NCBI GenBank assembly: GCA_947631255.1 | Contig: CANRKT010000009.1 | Location: 1-64,000, forward strand | From: an uncultured Enterobacteriaceae bacterium | GTDB taxonomy: Bacteria; Pseudomonadota; Gammaproteobacteria; Enterobacterales; Enterobacteriaceae | DNA: 64,000 bases | Direction: 5' to 3' | Shown here: one piece after another, positions 9,317-19,318 of the stretch | Position numbering within the stretch: the stretch's first letter is position 1 | Layout of the letters: the number at the start of each line of letters is the position of its first letter | Made by a program: the position numbers and the translations under genes | Notes under the pieces: generated by a model | What the model was told of the DNA's origin: nothing | Seen by the model: the letters and a program-made list of their open reading frames with translations, nothing else | The model's database searches: none

Positions 9317-9328
9317 GTATCTGACAAG

Positions 9329-10045
9329 TCAGTCTTCTAAATCACCGCAGAAGCGATAACCTTCACCGTGAATAGTGGCAATGATTTCAGGTGTATCTGG
9401 TGATGATTCAAAATGTTTACGGATACGACGAATAGTCACATCGACAGTACGGTCATGTGGTTTCAGCTCACGTCCAGTCATTTTCTTCAGTAACTCTGCA
9501 CGGGACTGAATTTTACCTGGGTTCTCACAAAAATGCAGCATAGCGCGGAATTCACTGCGCGGCAGTTTGTAGTTATCACCCTGTGGGCTCACCAGAGAAC
9601 GGCTATTAATATCCAGTTCCCAGCTATTAAATCTATAGCTTTCTACACTACGACGCTCTTCACTGATAATCGGCAAATTCATGGTGCGCGATAACAGGTT
9701 ACGCGCACGAATCGTCAACTCACGCGGGTTGAATGGTTTTGTAATGTAATCATCTGCGCCAATTTCCAGACCCAGAATTTTATCGACTTCGTTATCGCGC
9801 CCAGTCAGGAACATTAACGCGACATTAGCCTGTTCGCGCAGTTCGCGAGCAAGCAATAAACCATTTTTACCCGGAAGGTTGATATCCATAATGACAAGAT
9901 TAATGTCATTATCTGCTAAAATTTGATGCATCTCAGCGCCGTCAGTGGCTTCAGACACATCATAGCCTTCCGCTTCAAAAATATTTTTTAACGTATTACG
10001 TGTTACTAATTCGTCTTCGACGATAAGGATGTGCGGAGTCTGCAT
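9329..10045 (-). CDS. arcA: Aerobic respiration response regulator ArcA
   Basis: OmpR/PhoB-family response regulator of the ArcB-ArcA redox system, repressing TCA and aerobic respiration genes under low oxygen. It has 238 residues, as in E. coli. The receiver domain carries the phosphoacceptor Asp54 in [12 protein letters not shown], the acidic pair in ILIVEDE and the conserved Lys in DYITKPF. The C-terminal winged helix (about 135-235) includes [10 protein letters not shown] and [12 protein letters not shown] and ends with [15 protein letters not shown] near-perfect FNR box lies about 265 bases upstream of its start, consistent with FNR control of arcA in E. coli. Confidence 0.98.
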   Translation of the reverse strand: MQTPHILIVEDELVTRNTLKNIFEAEGYDVSEATDGAEMHQILADNDINLVIMDINLPGKNGLLLARELREQANVALMFLTGRDNEVDKILGLEIGADDYITKPFNPRELTIRARNLLSRTMNLPIISEERRSVESYRFNSWELDINSRSLVSPQGDNYKLPRSEFRAMLHFCENPGKIQSRAELLKKMTGRELKPHDRTVDVTIRRIRKHFESSPDTPEIIATIHGEGYRFCGDLED

Positions 10046-10547
10046 GTTTGCTACCTAAAATATCTGACTAAATCGAAACAGGAAGTACTATAGTCTCTAT
10101 CTGGCAACAGTGTTGAATTAGTGCACCAGAATTAACATGACTAAAGTAGATAATTGCCTTTTGATGCATTGTTCATCAGTTAACAATGTAGCTGGCCTCC
10201 GTTCCTGTCTACCCTAGTGTACCCCGTAGGTTATATGCTTATGCTAACCATTTTAACAGCGACATAACAAGAATTCCGGCTCCAGGTTCTTAATAATGCT
10301 ACGTATCGTTGACATATATCAAGTTCAATTGTAACACGCCCGCTTCATTATGAAGGGATTGTTATGTGACACCGATAACGTTTACAAATAATTAACAATA
10401 CTGATAGTAGGAAAGAAAGGTATATCAGGCAAATATATTGTTCAGACACCATTATTATTGTGTGGTCTTTTTGGTTTATGATCCTGTTATCCTGCATCGA
10501 TTAATTTTGCAAATTAGCCTGTGTCAGGCACAGTGAAGAGAGTTTAT
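10046..10547. other. Long divergent intergenic region between arcA and lasT
   Basis: About 500 non-coding bases between divergent genes, expected to hold the several promoters and the long leader of arcA. The only strong motif I see is the FNR box at 10309-10322. No small RNA gene is evident. Confidence 0.6.
10309..10322. promoter_or_regulatory. FNR-binding site
   Basis: TTGACATATATCAA at 10309-10322 matches the FNR consensus TTGAT-N4-ATCAA at 9 of 10 specified positions. It lies in the arcA-lasT divergent region and probably activates arcA anaerobically. Confidence 0.65.
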
Positions 10548-11234
10548 ATGCAGTTGTCTATTATCCTGGTCTCACCGGCCAGAGCAGAAAATATAGGGGC
10601 GGCTGCCCGCGCCATGAAAACCATGGGCTTTACTGATTTGCGGATTGTTGCAAGTCAGGCTCACTTAGAACCTGCAGCACGCTGGGTCGCTCATGGTTCC
10701 GGGGATATTCTCGATAATATTCGTCATTTTGATACCCTTGAAGAGGCATTGGAGGGCATTGACTTCACCATCGCAACAACGGCGCGTAGTCGGGCGAAAT
10801 TCCATTATTATGCGACCCCTGAGCAGTTGCTGCCTTTGCTGAAAGAAAAGCAGCAATGGATGGCACAAAGTGCGCTGGTTTTTGGCAGAGAGGACTCCGG
10901 TTTAACCAATGACGAGCTCGCTCTGGCTGATATTCTGACCGGTATACCGATGACAGCAGATTATCCGTCATTAAATCTGGGTCAGGCAGTAATGGTCTAT
11001 TGTTACCAGCTGTCTGACTTAATGCTATCAACTCCGTCGATACCCCCTTCCGCTGATGGTTTGCAGCTGAATGCTTTGCGCCAGCGTTTCTCGTCATTAT
11101 TAACCCAGCTCAATGTGGCGGATGACCAAAAAATGGTCGACTGGATACAGCAGCGTCTGGGGTTACTTGATCAGCGAGACACGGCAATGTTGCATCGTTT
11201 ACTGCATGACATCGAAAAAAAGATTGCAGAATAA
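10548..11234 (+). CDS. lasT: SPOUT-family RNA methyltransferase-like protein LasT/YjtD
   Basis: SpoU-type (SPOUT) putative tRNA/rRNA methyltransferase related to TrmJ, 228 residues as in E. coli YjtD. The start at 10548 is preferred over the upstream in-frame codon at 10521 because GAAGAGAG precedes it and it gives the family N-terminus (MQLSIILVSPARAENIGAAA). The knotted SAM-binding region contains ALVFGREDSGLTNDEL and YPSLNLGQAVMVYCYQ. The substrate is not established. It precedes the thr operon on the same strand. Confidence 0.92.
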   Translation: MQLSIILVSPARAENIGAAARAMKTMGFTDLRIVASQAHLEPAARWVAHGSGDILDNIRHFDTLEEALEGIDFTIATTARSRAKFHYYATPEQLLPLLKEKQQWMAQSALVFGREDSGLTNDELALADILTGIPMTADYPSLNLGQAVMVYCYQLSDLMLSTPSIPPSADGLQLNALRQRFSSLLTQLNVADDQKMVDWIQQRLGLLDQRDTAMLHRLLHDIEKKIAE

Positions 11235-11366
11235 ACTGCTGTTTTGTCGGCTTCGAACTATAAGAAATAGAGATGCTCTGGATGTTTAGCAGAGGATTAT
11301 TTGATATTTGTCCATTTTGTCAGTAGAGACTGCGCGTCTCAGCGGTCAGCGAAAAGTTAAAAAAAA

Positions 11367-11395
11367 TTGACTTAATGGCAGGATTACTTTAACCA
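11367..11395 (+). promoter_or_regulatory. thr operon promoter
   Basis: A -35 box TTGACT at 11367-11372 is followed by a 17-base spacer and a -10 region TAACCA at 11390-11395. The surrounding TTACTTTAACCA closely resembles the E. coli thrL promoter. It lies 45 bases before the leader peptide. Confidence 0.75.
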
Positions 11396-11439
11396 GTAGG
11401 GGTAACAGACATAAAGAATTTGAAGAGCATACAGCAACT

Positions 11440-11508
11440 ATGAATCGTCAAGGCCTGATCACAACGATTATTACCATCACTATTACCTTAGGTAACGGTG
11501 CGGGCTGA
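11440..11508 (+). CDS. thrL: thr operon leader peptide
   Basis: A 22-codon leader peptide whose stalling at Thr/Ile codons controls attenuation of thrABC. It contains five Thr and five Ile codons clustered in residues 7-16 and ends LGNGAG, as in the E. coli leader (NGAG tail). The N-terminus (MNRQGL) differs from E. coli, and the regulatory stretch is less Thr-biased (five Thr here against eight in E. coli). A strong attenuator hairpin begins 24 bases after the stop. Confidence 0.9.
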   Translation: MNRQGLITTIITITITLGNGAG

Positions 11509-11525
11509 CGCGTACAAGAATAAAT

Positions 11526-11564
11526 AAAAAAAAGCCCGCACCCAAAGGATGCGGGCTTTTTTTT
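11526..11564 (+). terminator. thr attenuator
   Basis: AGCCCGCA (11533-11540) pairs with TGCGGGCT (11550-11557) around a 9-base loop, with a preceding A-run and a following run of eight T. It lies between thrL and thrA as in the classical attenuator. The thrA start at 11591 lies only 27 bases past the T-run. Confidence 0.92.
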
Positions 11565-11590
11565 CGATTAAAAATCAAGGGGTAATAAGC

Positions 11591-14056
11591 ATGCGAGTGT
11601 TGAAATTCGGCGGTACTTCAGTGGCAAATGCGGATCGTTTCCTCCGCGTTGCCGATATCCTGGAAAGTAATGCTAAACAGGGGCAGGTAGCAACCGTGCT
11701 GTCTGCCCCGGCAAAAATTACCAACCATCTGGTGGCAATGATTGAAAAGACCATTGGTGGTCAGGATGCTGCATCGAATATCAATGAGGCAGAGCAAATT
11801 TTCGCAGACCTGATAAAGGGTCTGGCTGAAGCACAGCCCGGTTTTCCAGCTGATGAATTAACTGCGCTGGTCGATCAGGAGTTTGCTCAACTAAAGCATG
11901 TATTAGACGGAATCAAACTGTTAGGTCAGTGCCCGGATAGCATCAATGCTGCCATCATCTGCTGTGGTGAGAAACTCTCTATCGCTATCATGGCCGCAGT
12001 GTTGCGTGCCCGTGGTTATGGGGTCACTGTCATTGATCCTGTGGAGAAGCTGCTGGCTGCTGGCCACTACCTTGAGTCAACTGTTGATATCGCTGAGTCC
12101 ACTCGTCGCATTGCTGCCAGTCGTATCCCTGATGACCATATGATTTTGATGGCTGGCTTTACGGCCGGAAATGATAAAGGTGAGCTGGTGGTACTGGGCC
12201 GTAATGGTTCTGACTATTCAGCCGCAGTACTGGCGGCTTGTTTACGCGCAGACTGTTGTGAGATCTGGACTGATGTCGACGGTGTTTATACCTGTGATCC
12301 GCGCCAGGTGCCAGACGCCAGGTTACTGAAGTCGATGTCGTACCAGGAGGCGATGGAGCTTTCTTATTTCGGCGCCAAAGTTCTTCACCCTCGCACTATC
12401 TCTCCCATCGCTCAGTTCCAAATCCCTTGCTTAATCAAAAATACCAGCAACCCTCAGGCGCCAGGCACGCTGATTGGTGATGACAGCAAAGATGACAGCT
12501 TGCCGGTCAAAGGGATCACCAATCTCAGCAATATGGCCATGTTTAACGTTTCAGGTCCGGGAATGAAAGGGATGCCGGGTATGGCAGCTCGAGTCTTTGC
12601 TGCTATGTCTCGCGCGGGCATCTCGGTGGTACTGATTACTCAATCTTCTTCTGAATACAGTATCTGTTTCTGTGTGCACCAAAGTGACTGTGCTCGTGCC
12701 CGTCGTGCCATGGAAGATGAGTTCTATTTGGAATTCAAAGAGGAGTTACTGGAACCCGTCGCCGTGATGGAACGTCAGGCGATTATTTCCGTGGTGGGGG
12801 ATGGTATGCGTACTGTGCGTGGGATCTCGGCGAAGTTCTTCTCCGCCTTGGCGCGCGCCAATATTAATATCGTTGCCATAGCCCAGGGCTCTTCTGAGCG
12901 CTCTATTTCTGTTGTGGTCAGTAACGATGATGCGACCATGGGTGTTCGCGTGGTACACCAGATGTTGTTCAACACAGACCAGGTGATTGAAGTTTTCTTA
13001 ATTGGTGTGGGCGGCGTAGGTACTGCGCTGTTAGAGCAAATTAAAAACCAGAAAGCACGTCTGAAAAGTAAGCATATTGATTTGCGCGTGTGTGGTATTG
13101 CGAATTCAAAAGCTCTGCTAACCAATGTGCATGGTCTGAATCTGGATAACTGGCAGCAGCAGCTGGAGCAGGCGAAAGAAGAGCCTCTGAATCTTGCTCG
13201 TCTGACGCGTCTGGTTAAAGAGTACCACTTGTTAAACCCTGTGGTGGTTGACTGTACCTCCAGCCAGGCTGTGGCTGACCAGTATGCTGACTTCCTGAAT
13301 GAAGGCTTCCACGTGGTGACGCCGAATAAAAAGGCCAACACTTCAGGCATGAATTACTACCACCAGATGCGTAATGCTGCGGCTAAATCACGCCGTAAGT
13401 TCCTGTATGACACTAACGTCGGTGCCGGGCTACCCGTCATCGAAAACCTACAGAACTTACTGAATGCTGGGGATGAGTTACAACACTTTTCCGGTATTTT
13501 ATCCGGCTCGCTCTCTTTCATCTTTGGCAAGCTGGACGAGGGGATGTCTTTATCAGACGCAACGCATCTGGCTCGTGAAATGGGTTATACCGAACCGGAT
13601 CCGCGTGATGACCTGTCCGGGATGGATGTGGCGCGTAAGCTGCTGATCCTTGCACGTGAAACGGGGCGTGAGCTGGAACTTTCCGATATCGTTATCGAAC
13701 CCGTCCTGCCTGCTAACTTTGATAGCAGCGGTGATGTTGAGAGCTTTATGGCCCGTCTGGGACAACTGGATGAGGCTTTTGCCCTGCGTGTCTCTGAAGC
13801 GCGCGAACAAGGTAAAGTGCTGCGTTATGTTGGCTTGATTGAAGAGACCGGCCTCTGTACTGTGAAGATTGATGCTGTTGACGGTAACGACCCACTATTC
13901 AAAGTAAAAAATGGCGAGAATGCGCTGGCATTCTACAGTCAGTATTATCAACCGATTCCGCTGGTTCTGCGTGGTTATGGCGCCGGGAATGATGTTACCG
14001 CTGCGGGCGTATTTGCTGATTTATTACGCACCCTGTCATGGAAGTTAGGAGTTTAA
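11591..14056 (+). CDS. thrA: Bifunctional aspartokinase I/homoserine dehydrogenase I
   Basis: Catalyses the first and third steps from aspartate to threonine and is feedback-inhibited by threonine. It has 821 residues (E. coli 820). The ATG at 11591 follows AAGGGG and gives [13 protein letters not shown]; the longer frame from 11549 runs through the attenuator. The N-terminal aspartokinase domain has the KFGGTS motif and [20 protein letters not shown]. Two ACT-type regulatory repeats follow ([13 protein letters not shown] and [15 protein letters not shown]). The C-terminal homoserine dehydrogenase has the NAD(P)-binding GVGGVG and [19 protein letters not shown]. It is followed after one base by thrB. 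Confidence 0.98.
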   Translation: MRVLKFGGTSVANADRFLRVADILESNAKQGQVATVLSAPAKITNHLVAMIEKTIGGQDAASNINEAEQIFADLIKGLAEAQPGFPADELTALVDQEFAQLKHVLDGIKLLGQCPDSINAAIICCGEKLSIAIMAAVLRARGYGVTVIDPVEKLLAAGHYLESTVDIAESTRRIAASRIPDDHMILMAGFTAGNDKGELVVLGRNGSDYSAAVLAACLRADCCEIWTDVDGVYTCDPRQVPDARLLKSMSYQEAMELSYFGAKVLHPRTISPIAQFQIPCLIKNTSNPQAPGTLIGDDSKDDSLPVKGITNLSNMAMFNVSGPGMKGMPGMAARVFAAMSRAGISVVLITQSSSEYSICFCVHQSDCARARRAMEDEFYLEFKEELLEPVAVMERQAIISVVGDGMRTVRGISAKFFSALARANINIVAIAQGSSERSISVVVSNDDATMGVRVVHQMLFNTDQVIEVFLIGVGGVGTALLEQIKNQKARLKSKHIDLRVCGIANSKALLTNVHGLNLDNWQQQLEQAKEEPLNLARLTRLVKEYHLLNPVVVDCTSSQAVADQYADFLNEGFHVVTPNKKANTSGMNYYHQMRNAAAKSRRKFLYDTNVGAGLPVIENLQNLLNAGDELQHFSGILSGSLSFIFGKLDEGMSLSDATHLAREMGYTEPDPRDDLSGMDVARKLLILARETGRELELSDIVIEPVLPANFDSSGDVESFMARLGQLDEAFALRVSEAREQGKVLRYVGLIEETGLCTVKIDAVDGNDPLFKVKNGENALAFYSQYYQPIPLVLRGYGAGNDVTAAGVFADLLRTLSWKLGV

Positions 14057-14057
14057 A

Positions 14058-14987
14058 ATGGTTAAAGTCTATGCCCCCGCTTCCAGTGCCAATATGAGTG
14101 TTGGTTTTGATGTTCTGGGTGCGGCAGTTTCTCCCATAGATGGCTCTCATCTGGGAGATTATGTGACCGTCGAAGCGGCTGATAAGTTTAGTCTGAGCAA
14201 TCTGGGACGTTTTGCGCGAAATCTGCCAACCCGGCCAGATCAGAATATTGTCTATCAGTGCTGGGAAATTTTTTGTCGGGAAATTGGCAAAGACATTCCC
14301 GTTGCGATGACGCTTGAGAAAAATATGCCGATTGGTTCCGGTCTGGGATCGAGCGCTTGTTCGGTGGTTGCCGGGTTGATGGCAATGAATGAATTTTGCG
14401 GTAAACCGGTGAGCGATACCCGTTTACTGGCGCTGATGGGTGAGTTGGAAGGGCGCATCTCCGGCAGCGTTCACTATGACAATGTCGCCCCCTGTTTTCT
14501 TGGCGGCATGCAACTGATGATTGAAGAAAATGACATCATCAGTCAGTCAGTGCCTTGCTTTGATAACTGGCTGTGGGTCTTAGCCTATCCGGGCATCAAA
14601 GTTTCTACTGCTGAAGCGCGAGCGATTCTGCCTGCCCAGTACCGTCGTCAGGACTGTATCAGCCATGGCCGTCATCTGGCCGGCTTTATTCACGCCTGCT
14701 ATACCCAGCAACCGCTGCTGGCGGCAAAATTGATGCAGGATGTGATTGCGGAACCTTACCGGGAAAAATTATTACCCGGCTTTGCTAAAGCCCGCCAGGC
14801 TGTAGCGGATATCGGTGCACTGGCAAGCGGTATTTCGGGTTCCGGCCCGACCTTATTTGCGTTGTGCGATAATTTAGATACCGCACAGCGTACGGCTGAC
14901 TGGCTTGGCCAACACTATTTGCAGAACCAGGAAGGTTTTGTACATATTTGCCGTTTGGATACGGCCGGCGCACGAGTTCTGGGATAA
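14058..14987 (+). CDS. thrB: Homoserine kinase
   Basis: GHMP-family kinase that phosphorylates homoserine to O-phosphohomoserine in threonine synthesis. It has 309 residues (E. coli 310). Motifs visible are the N-terminal [15 protein letters not shown], the glycine-rich ATP loop [12 protein letters not shown] and the C-terminal [13 protein letters not shown]. It starts one base after the thrA stop and ends three bases before thrC, so translation of the three genes is coupled. Confidence 0.97.
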   Translation: MVKVYAPASSANMSVGFDVLGAAVSPIDGSHLGDYVTVEAADKFSLSNLGRFARNLPTRPDQNIVYQCWEIFCREIGKDIPVAMTLEKNMPIGSGLGSSACSVVAGLMAMNEFCGKPVSDTRLLALMGELEGRISGSVHYDNVAPCFLGGMQLMIEENDIISQSVPCFDNWLWVLAYPGIKVSTAEARAILPAQYRRQDCISHGRHLAGFIHACYTQQPLLAAKLMQDVIAEPYREKLLPGFAKARQAVADIGALASGISGSGPTLFALCDNLDTAQRTADWLGQHYLQNQEGFVHICRLDTAGARVLG

Positions 14988-14990
14988 CCA

Positions 14991-16274
14991 ATGAAACTGT
15001 ATAACCTTAAAGATAACACCGAACAGGTCACTTTCGCACAGGCCATCACACAAGGGCTTGGCAGACTACAAGGTCTGTTTTTCCCTGAGGCTTTACCAGA
15101 GTTTTCTCGCACTGAGATAGACGCCATGCTGGAAATGGACTTTGTCAGTCGTAGTAGCAAAATACTCGGTGCTTTTATCCAGGAAGAGATCCCACAAGAA
15201 GCGCTGGCAGAGCGTGTTGCTGCCGCTTTTGCTTTCCCGGCACCGGTAAAAATGGTGGAACCTGATGTCGGTTGTCTGGAGTTGTTCCATGGCCCGACTC
15301 TGGCGTTTAAAGATTTTGGTGGTCGTTTTATGGCCCAGATGCTGACGCATATCAGTGACAAGCCGGTCACCATTTTAACCGCGACCTCGGGTGATACGGG
15401 AGCCGCTGTTGCTCATGCATTCTATGGGTTAAAAAACGTTAAAGTGGTCATTCTCTATCCCAACGGAAAAATCAGCCCATTACAGGAGAAGTTATTCTGT
15501 ACTCTTGGCGGCAATATCGAAACCGTGGCGATTGATGGCGACTTTGATGCTTGCCAGGCGCTGGTTAAGCAAGCTTTTGACGACGAAGAGTTAAAAGTTG
15601 CTTTAGGTCTTAACTCTGCAAATTCTATTAATATCAGTCGTTTGCTGGCTCAGATTTGCTACTATTTTGAAGCGGTAGCTCAGTTGCCAGCAACGGTACG
15701 TGACCAACTGGTCATTTCAGTACCCAGTGGTAACTTTGGTGATTTGACCGCTGGTCTGCTGGCAAAATCATTAGGTCTGCCAGTGAAGCGCTTCATTGCT
15801 GCCACCAATGCCAATGACACCGTGCCACGTTTCCTCGCCGAGGGACAATGGCAGCCAAAAGCCACGGTTGCGACACTGTCTAATGCGATGGATGTCAGCC
15901 AGCCAAACAACTGGCCGCGTGTCGAAGAGCTGTTCCGTCGTAAAGGCTGGCCACTGAGTGAGCTGGGCTACGAAGCGGTCAGTGATGAAACCACGCAAGA
16001 AACCATGCGTGAGTTGCAAAGTAAAGGCTATATCTCTGAGCCACATGCGGCGATTGCTTATCGTGCACTGCGCGATCAGTTACAGGCGGGTGAGTTTGGT
16101 CTGTTCTTGGGGACGGCGCATCCGGCGAAATTTAAAGAGAGCGTGGAAGAGATCCTCGGTCAAACCTTGCCTCTGCCAGAAGAACTGGCTTCTCGTGCTG
16201 ATCTGCCGCTACTGTCACATAACTTGCCAGCAGATTACACCGCATTGCGTGGACTGATGATGGGCAAAGCCTAA
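14991..16274 (+). CDS. thrC: Threonine synthase
   Basis: PLP enzyme converting O-phosphohomoserine to threonine; last gene of thrLABC. It has 427 residues (E. coli 428). The PLP Schiff-base Lys107 lies in GPTLAFKDFGGRF. The phosphate/PLP-binding TATSGDTGAAVAHAF and VPSGNFGDLTAGLLAKSLG are intact. Two hairpins that could terminate the operon follow (16303-16359). Confidence 0.97.
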   Translation: MKLYNLKDNTEQVTFAQAITQGLGRLQGLFFPEALPEFSRTEIDAMLEMDFVSRSSKILGAFIQEEIPQEALAERVAAAFAFPAPVKMVEPDVGCLELFHGPTLAFKDFGGRFMAQMLTHISDKPVTILTATSGDTGAAVAHAFYGLKNVKVVILYPNGKISPLQEKLFCTLGGNIETVAIDGDFDACQALVKQAFDDEELKVALGLNSANSINISRLLAQICYYFEAVAQLPATVRDQLVISVPSGNFGDLTAGLLAKSLGLPVKRFIAATNANDTVPRFLAEGQWQPKATVATLSNAMDVSQPNNWPRVEELFRRKGWPLSELGYEAVSDETTQETMRELQSKGYISEPHAAIAYRALRDQLQAGEFGLFLGTAHPAKFKESVEEILGQTLPLPEELASRADLPLLSHNLPADYTALRGLMMGKA

Positions 16275-16302
16275 TCATCAGTGAAAACCTGAGATGAAAC
16301 AG

Positions 16303-16359
16303 GGCGGTCAGAGTAGTGATAACTGACCGCCTATCCGCCAGACGTGGAGGATAGGTTTT
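16303..16359 (+). terminator. Tandem hairpins after thrC
   Basis: First hairpin: GGCGGTCA (16303-16310) with TGACCGCC (16324-16331). Second hairpin: CCTATCC (16330-16336) with GGATAGG (16349-16355), followed by TTTT. Both are oriented to end the thr transcript. Confidence 0.65.
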
Positions 16360-16372
16360 ATCCGCAATCTCA

Positions 16373-16398
16373 AACGCCAGTCTGACTGGCGTTTTTTT
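16373..16398. terminator. Strong terminator between thrC and yaaA
   Basis: AACGCCAG (16373-16380) pairs with CTGGCGTT (16386-16393) around TCTGA, followed by a T-run to 16398 for rightward transcripts. The T-run touches the yaaA stop codon. Confidence 0.8.
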
Positions 16399-17170
16399 AC
16401 TGCGCTGAACGTTTAAATACCCACTCATTCTGCTGTGAAGCTGACTCATCGAAAGCGTAGCCCTCGAGATTAAATGCCTTCAGTTGTTCAGGACGCGTTA
16501 ATCGATTCTGGATGATATAGCGGCTCATCAGTCCACGCGCTTTTTTCGCATAGAAGCTAATCACCTTAAAGTTACCGTTCTTCTCATCAAGAAATACTGG
16601 CTTAATGATTTCGGCATCCAGTTGACGGGGTTTAACGGATTTGAAGTATTCGTCAGAGGCCAGGTTAATCAGCACATTATCGCCCTGGTCTGCCAGTGCC
16701 TGATTGACTGTCTCAGTGATAACCGTATCCCAGAATTGGTATAAGTCTTTACCGCGAGCATTGCTCAGACGAATACCCATTTCCAGACGGTAAGGCTGCA
16801 TTAAGTCAAGTGGGCGCAGGACACCATAGAGACCGGATAACATCCGCAGATGCTGCTGAGCAAAATCAAAATCTTCTTCACTGAAGCTTTCTGCCTGCAA
16901 ACCGGTATAGACATCGCCTTTAAACGCCAGAATCGCCTGGCGCGCATTTTTTGGGGTAAATTCGGACTGCCATTCATGAAAGCGTGTAGCATTTAACGAG
17001 GCAATTTTGTCACTGACACCCATCAGCGAGGATATTTGTGGCGCACTGAGAGTACGAGCGACGTCAATTAATTGCTGTGAATACGCCAGCAGTTCGGGCT
17101 GTGTATAGCGCTGGGTTGCTAAATCACTTTGGTAATCCAGTGTTTTAGCCGGTGAAATCAGAATTAACAT
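16397..17170 (-). CDS. yaaA: Peroxide stress resistance protein YaaA
   Basis: DUF328/UPF0246 family protein that limits intracellular free iron and oxidative damage during peroxide stress in E. coli, where it belongs to the OxyR regulon. It has 257 residues (E. coli 258). Conserved features are the N-terminal [52 protein letters not shown] and the C-terminal YFKSVKP and [14 protein letters not shown] segments. AAGGAG precedes the ATG. In E. coli yaaJ lies between this gene and talB; it is absent here. Confidence 0.95.
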   Translation of the reverse strand: MLILISPAKTLDYQSDLATQRYTQPELLAYSQQLIDVARTLSAPQISSLMGVSDKIASLNATRFHEWQSEFTPKNARQAILAFKGDVYTGLQAESFSEEDFDFAQQHLRMLSGLYGVLRPLDLMQPYRLEMGIRLSNARGKDLYQFWDTVITETVNQALADQGDNVLINLASDEYFKSVKPRQLDAEIIKPVFLDEKNGNFKVISFYAKKARGLMSRYIIQNRLTRPEQLKAFNLEGYAFDESASQQNEWVFKRSAQ

Positions 17171-17539
17171 ATTCGCTCCTTGCAGATGTGAACCGCTACT
17201 TTAACAAATTTTTCCTCTCTGTCGGCCAATCGCTGTGATAAGACAGGGCGTTTTATTTGCGGGTGAGTGCCTTTGCTGACGATTTCTCGCTTCTGATGCT
17301 ATAAATTTGCTGTAAGCATTCAGCGATATGATTTTATTACAGAGAGTGATTAAGCAGACTGTGGTGAATATGGGGGCATTGACTGAAGTTATGGCTGACT
17401 AAGACGCAGTGTCTACGCTATTTATACTCTTTGCTATGTGAGTGGTGTATCGCGGTTGCACCTCGCTTAAGGCGTGATATTATCAATAGATAATTAGTTA
17501 CCTATCCCTAACTGCTCGACTCAAAGAGAAATACTGACT
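17171..17539. other. Divergent intergenic region between yaaA and talB
   Basis: A 369-base gap with no gene. It must hold the promoters of yaaA and talB; I see no strong sigma-70 pair or operator. No trace of a yaaJ sequence is recognisable. Confidence 0.5.
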
Positions 17540-18493
17540 ATGACGGATAAATTAACTGCTTTGCGTCAACTAACCACCGTGGTTGCTGACACCGGTGATA
17601 TTGCGGCGATGAAACTGTACAAACCGCAAGACGCAACAACTAACCCTTCACTTATCCTTAACGCAGCACAAATTCCTGAGTACCGCCCCCTGATTGACGA
17701 CGCGATTGCTTTTGCTCGCAGCCAGAGCAGCGATCGTGCACAGCAAGTTATTGATGCAAGTGACAAACTGGCGGTAAATATCGGACTGGAAATTCTGAAA
17801 CTGGTTCCTGGCCGTATTTCTACTGAAGTTGATGCACGTCTGTCTTATGACACTGAAGGCAGCATTGTTAAAGCTAAACATCTGATCAAACTGTATAACG
17901 ATGCGGGCATCAGCAACGATCGTATCCTGATCAAACTGGCTTCTACCTGGCAGGGTATCCGTGCTGCTGAGCAGCTGGAAAAAGAAGGCATCAACTGTAA
18001 CCTGACTCTGCTGTTCTCCTTCGCTCAGGCGCGTGCTTGTGCTGAAGCGGGTGTCTTCCTGATTTCTCCATTCGTTGGCCGTATTCTTGACTGGTACAAA
18101 GCAAATACCGACAAGAAAGAATACGCTGCAAACGAAGATCCAGGCGTGATTTCTGTGAGTGAAATCTACCAGTACTACAAAGAACACGGTTATGAAACCG
18201 TGGTGATGGGTGCAAGCTTCCGTAATATCGGTGAAATCATCGAACTGGCAGGCTGTGACCGTCTGACCATCGCTCCTGGACTGCTGAAAGAGCTGTCAGA
18301 AAGCGAAGGTCCACTGGAGCGCAAACTGAGCTACACCGGTGAAGTTAAAGCACGCCCTGCACGTATCACTGAAGCCCAGTTCCTGTGGCAGCACAACCAG
18401 GATCCTATGGCAGTAGACAAACTGGCGGACGGTATCCGTAAGTTTGCTATCGACCAGGAAAAACTGGAAAAAATGATCGGCGATCTGCTGTAA
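17540..18493 (+). CDS. talB: Transaldolase B
   Basis: Non-oxidative pentose phosphate enzyme moving a dihydroxyacetone unit between sedoheptulose-7-phosphate and glyceraldehyde-3-phosphate. It has 317 residues, the E. coli length. The Schiff-base Lys132 lies in [12 protein letters not shown]. The transaldolase signature [10 protein letters not shown] and the conserved [11 protein letters not shown] are present. AGAG lies upstream of the ATG, and a strong terminator follows directly. Confidence 0.97.
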   Translation: MTDKLTALRQLTTVVADTGDIAAMKLYKPQDATTNPSLILNAAQIPEYRPLIDDAIAFARSQSSDRAQQVIDASDKLAVNIGLEILKLVPGRISTEVDARLSYDTEGSIVKAKHLIKLYNDAGISNDRILIKLASTWQGIRAAEQLEKEGINCNLTLLFSFAQARACAEAGVFLISPFVGRILDWYKANTDKKEYAANEDPGVISVSEIYQYYKEHGYETVVMGASFRNIGEIIELAGCDRLTIAPGLLKELSESEGPLERKLSYTGEVKARPARITEAQFLWQHNQDPMAVDKLADGIRKFAIDQEKLEKMIGDLL

Positions 18494-18501
18494 TCATTTG
18501 G

Positions 18502-18530
18502 CGTGACCAGCTCAGGCTGGTCACGATTTT
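18502..18530 (+). terminator. talB terminator
   Basis: CGTGACCAGC (18502-18511) and GCTGGTCACG (18516-18525) form a perfect 10-pair stem with a TCAG loop, followed by ATTTT. Confidence 0.85.
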
Positions 18531-18606
18531 ACAGCTTTCATCTGTTTGTCCCGCCTTTCCCCATGTATTATTCCAGCTAACAGTTCTCTTATAGTGTGGA
18601 AATAAT

Positions 18607-19191
18607 ATGAATACTCTCCGTGTTGGATTAGTGTCTGTCTCCGATCGCGCTTCAAGCGGTGCTTATCAGGACAAAGGGATCCCCGCACTCGAAGAATGGC
18701 TAACACTCGCGTTAACTTCACCGTTTCAAGTAGAAACTCGCCTTATTCCCGATGAACAACCGATTATTGAGCAAACGCTTTGTGAGCTGGTTGATGAGAT
18801 GGGCTGCCATTTAGTTCTCACCACTGGGGGAACCGGGCCTGCACGCCGTGATGTGACGCCTGATGCTACGCTGGCGATTGCCGATCGTATTATGCCGGGT
18901 TTCGGCGAGCAGATGCGCCAGATAAGCTTGCACTTCGTCCCTACCGCAATTCTTTCCAGACAAACAGGCGTTATCCGCAAGCAGGCGTTAATCCTGAACT
19001 TACCGGGTCAGCCAAAGTCGATTAAGGAAACCCTGGAAGGAGTCAAAGATGAGCAGGGCAAAGTCACTGTTCCCGGTATTTTTGCCAGTGTACCTTATTG
19101 TATACAGCTGCTTGATGGCCCTTATATTGAAACAAATGCCCAGCTTGTCGCCTCTTTTCGCCCAAAAAGTGCAATTCGTGAAATAAAATAG
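18607..19191 (+). CDS. mog: Molybdopterin adenylyltransferase
   Basis: Adenylylates molybdopterin before molybdate insertion in molybdenum cofactor synthesis. It has 194 residues (E. coli 195). Motifs of the MoaB/Mog fold are visible: GLVSVSDRASSGAYQDKGIP, LVLTTGGTGPARRDVTPDAT and LILNLPGQPKSIKETL. It lies between talB and an MFS transporter gene not found at this place in E. coli. Confidence 0.96.
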   Translation: MNTLRVGLVSVSDRASSGAYQDKGIPALEEWLTLALTSPFQVETRLIPDEQPIIEQTLCELVDEMGCHLVLTTGGTGPARRDVTPDATLAIADRIMPGFGEQMRQISLHFVPTAILSRQTGVIRKQALILNLPGQPKSIKETLEGVKDEQGKVTVPGIFASVPYCIQLLDGPYIETNAQLVASFRPKSAIREIK

Positions 19192-19318
19192 TAAATATAC
19201 TGACTAAGCAACATAAAATAGGGTTAATGTGGAGTGTCAATGATTTACTGATATAGTAATTTTTTCTTTACGTATATCAGCTGTTTTTTTTAATGCTCTC
19301 ATCAATTTATGGTTGCCT

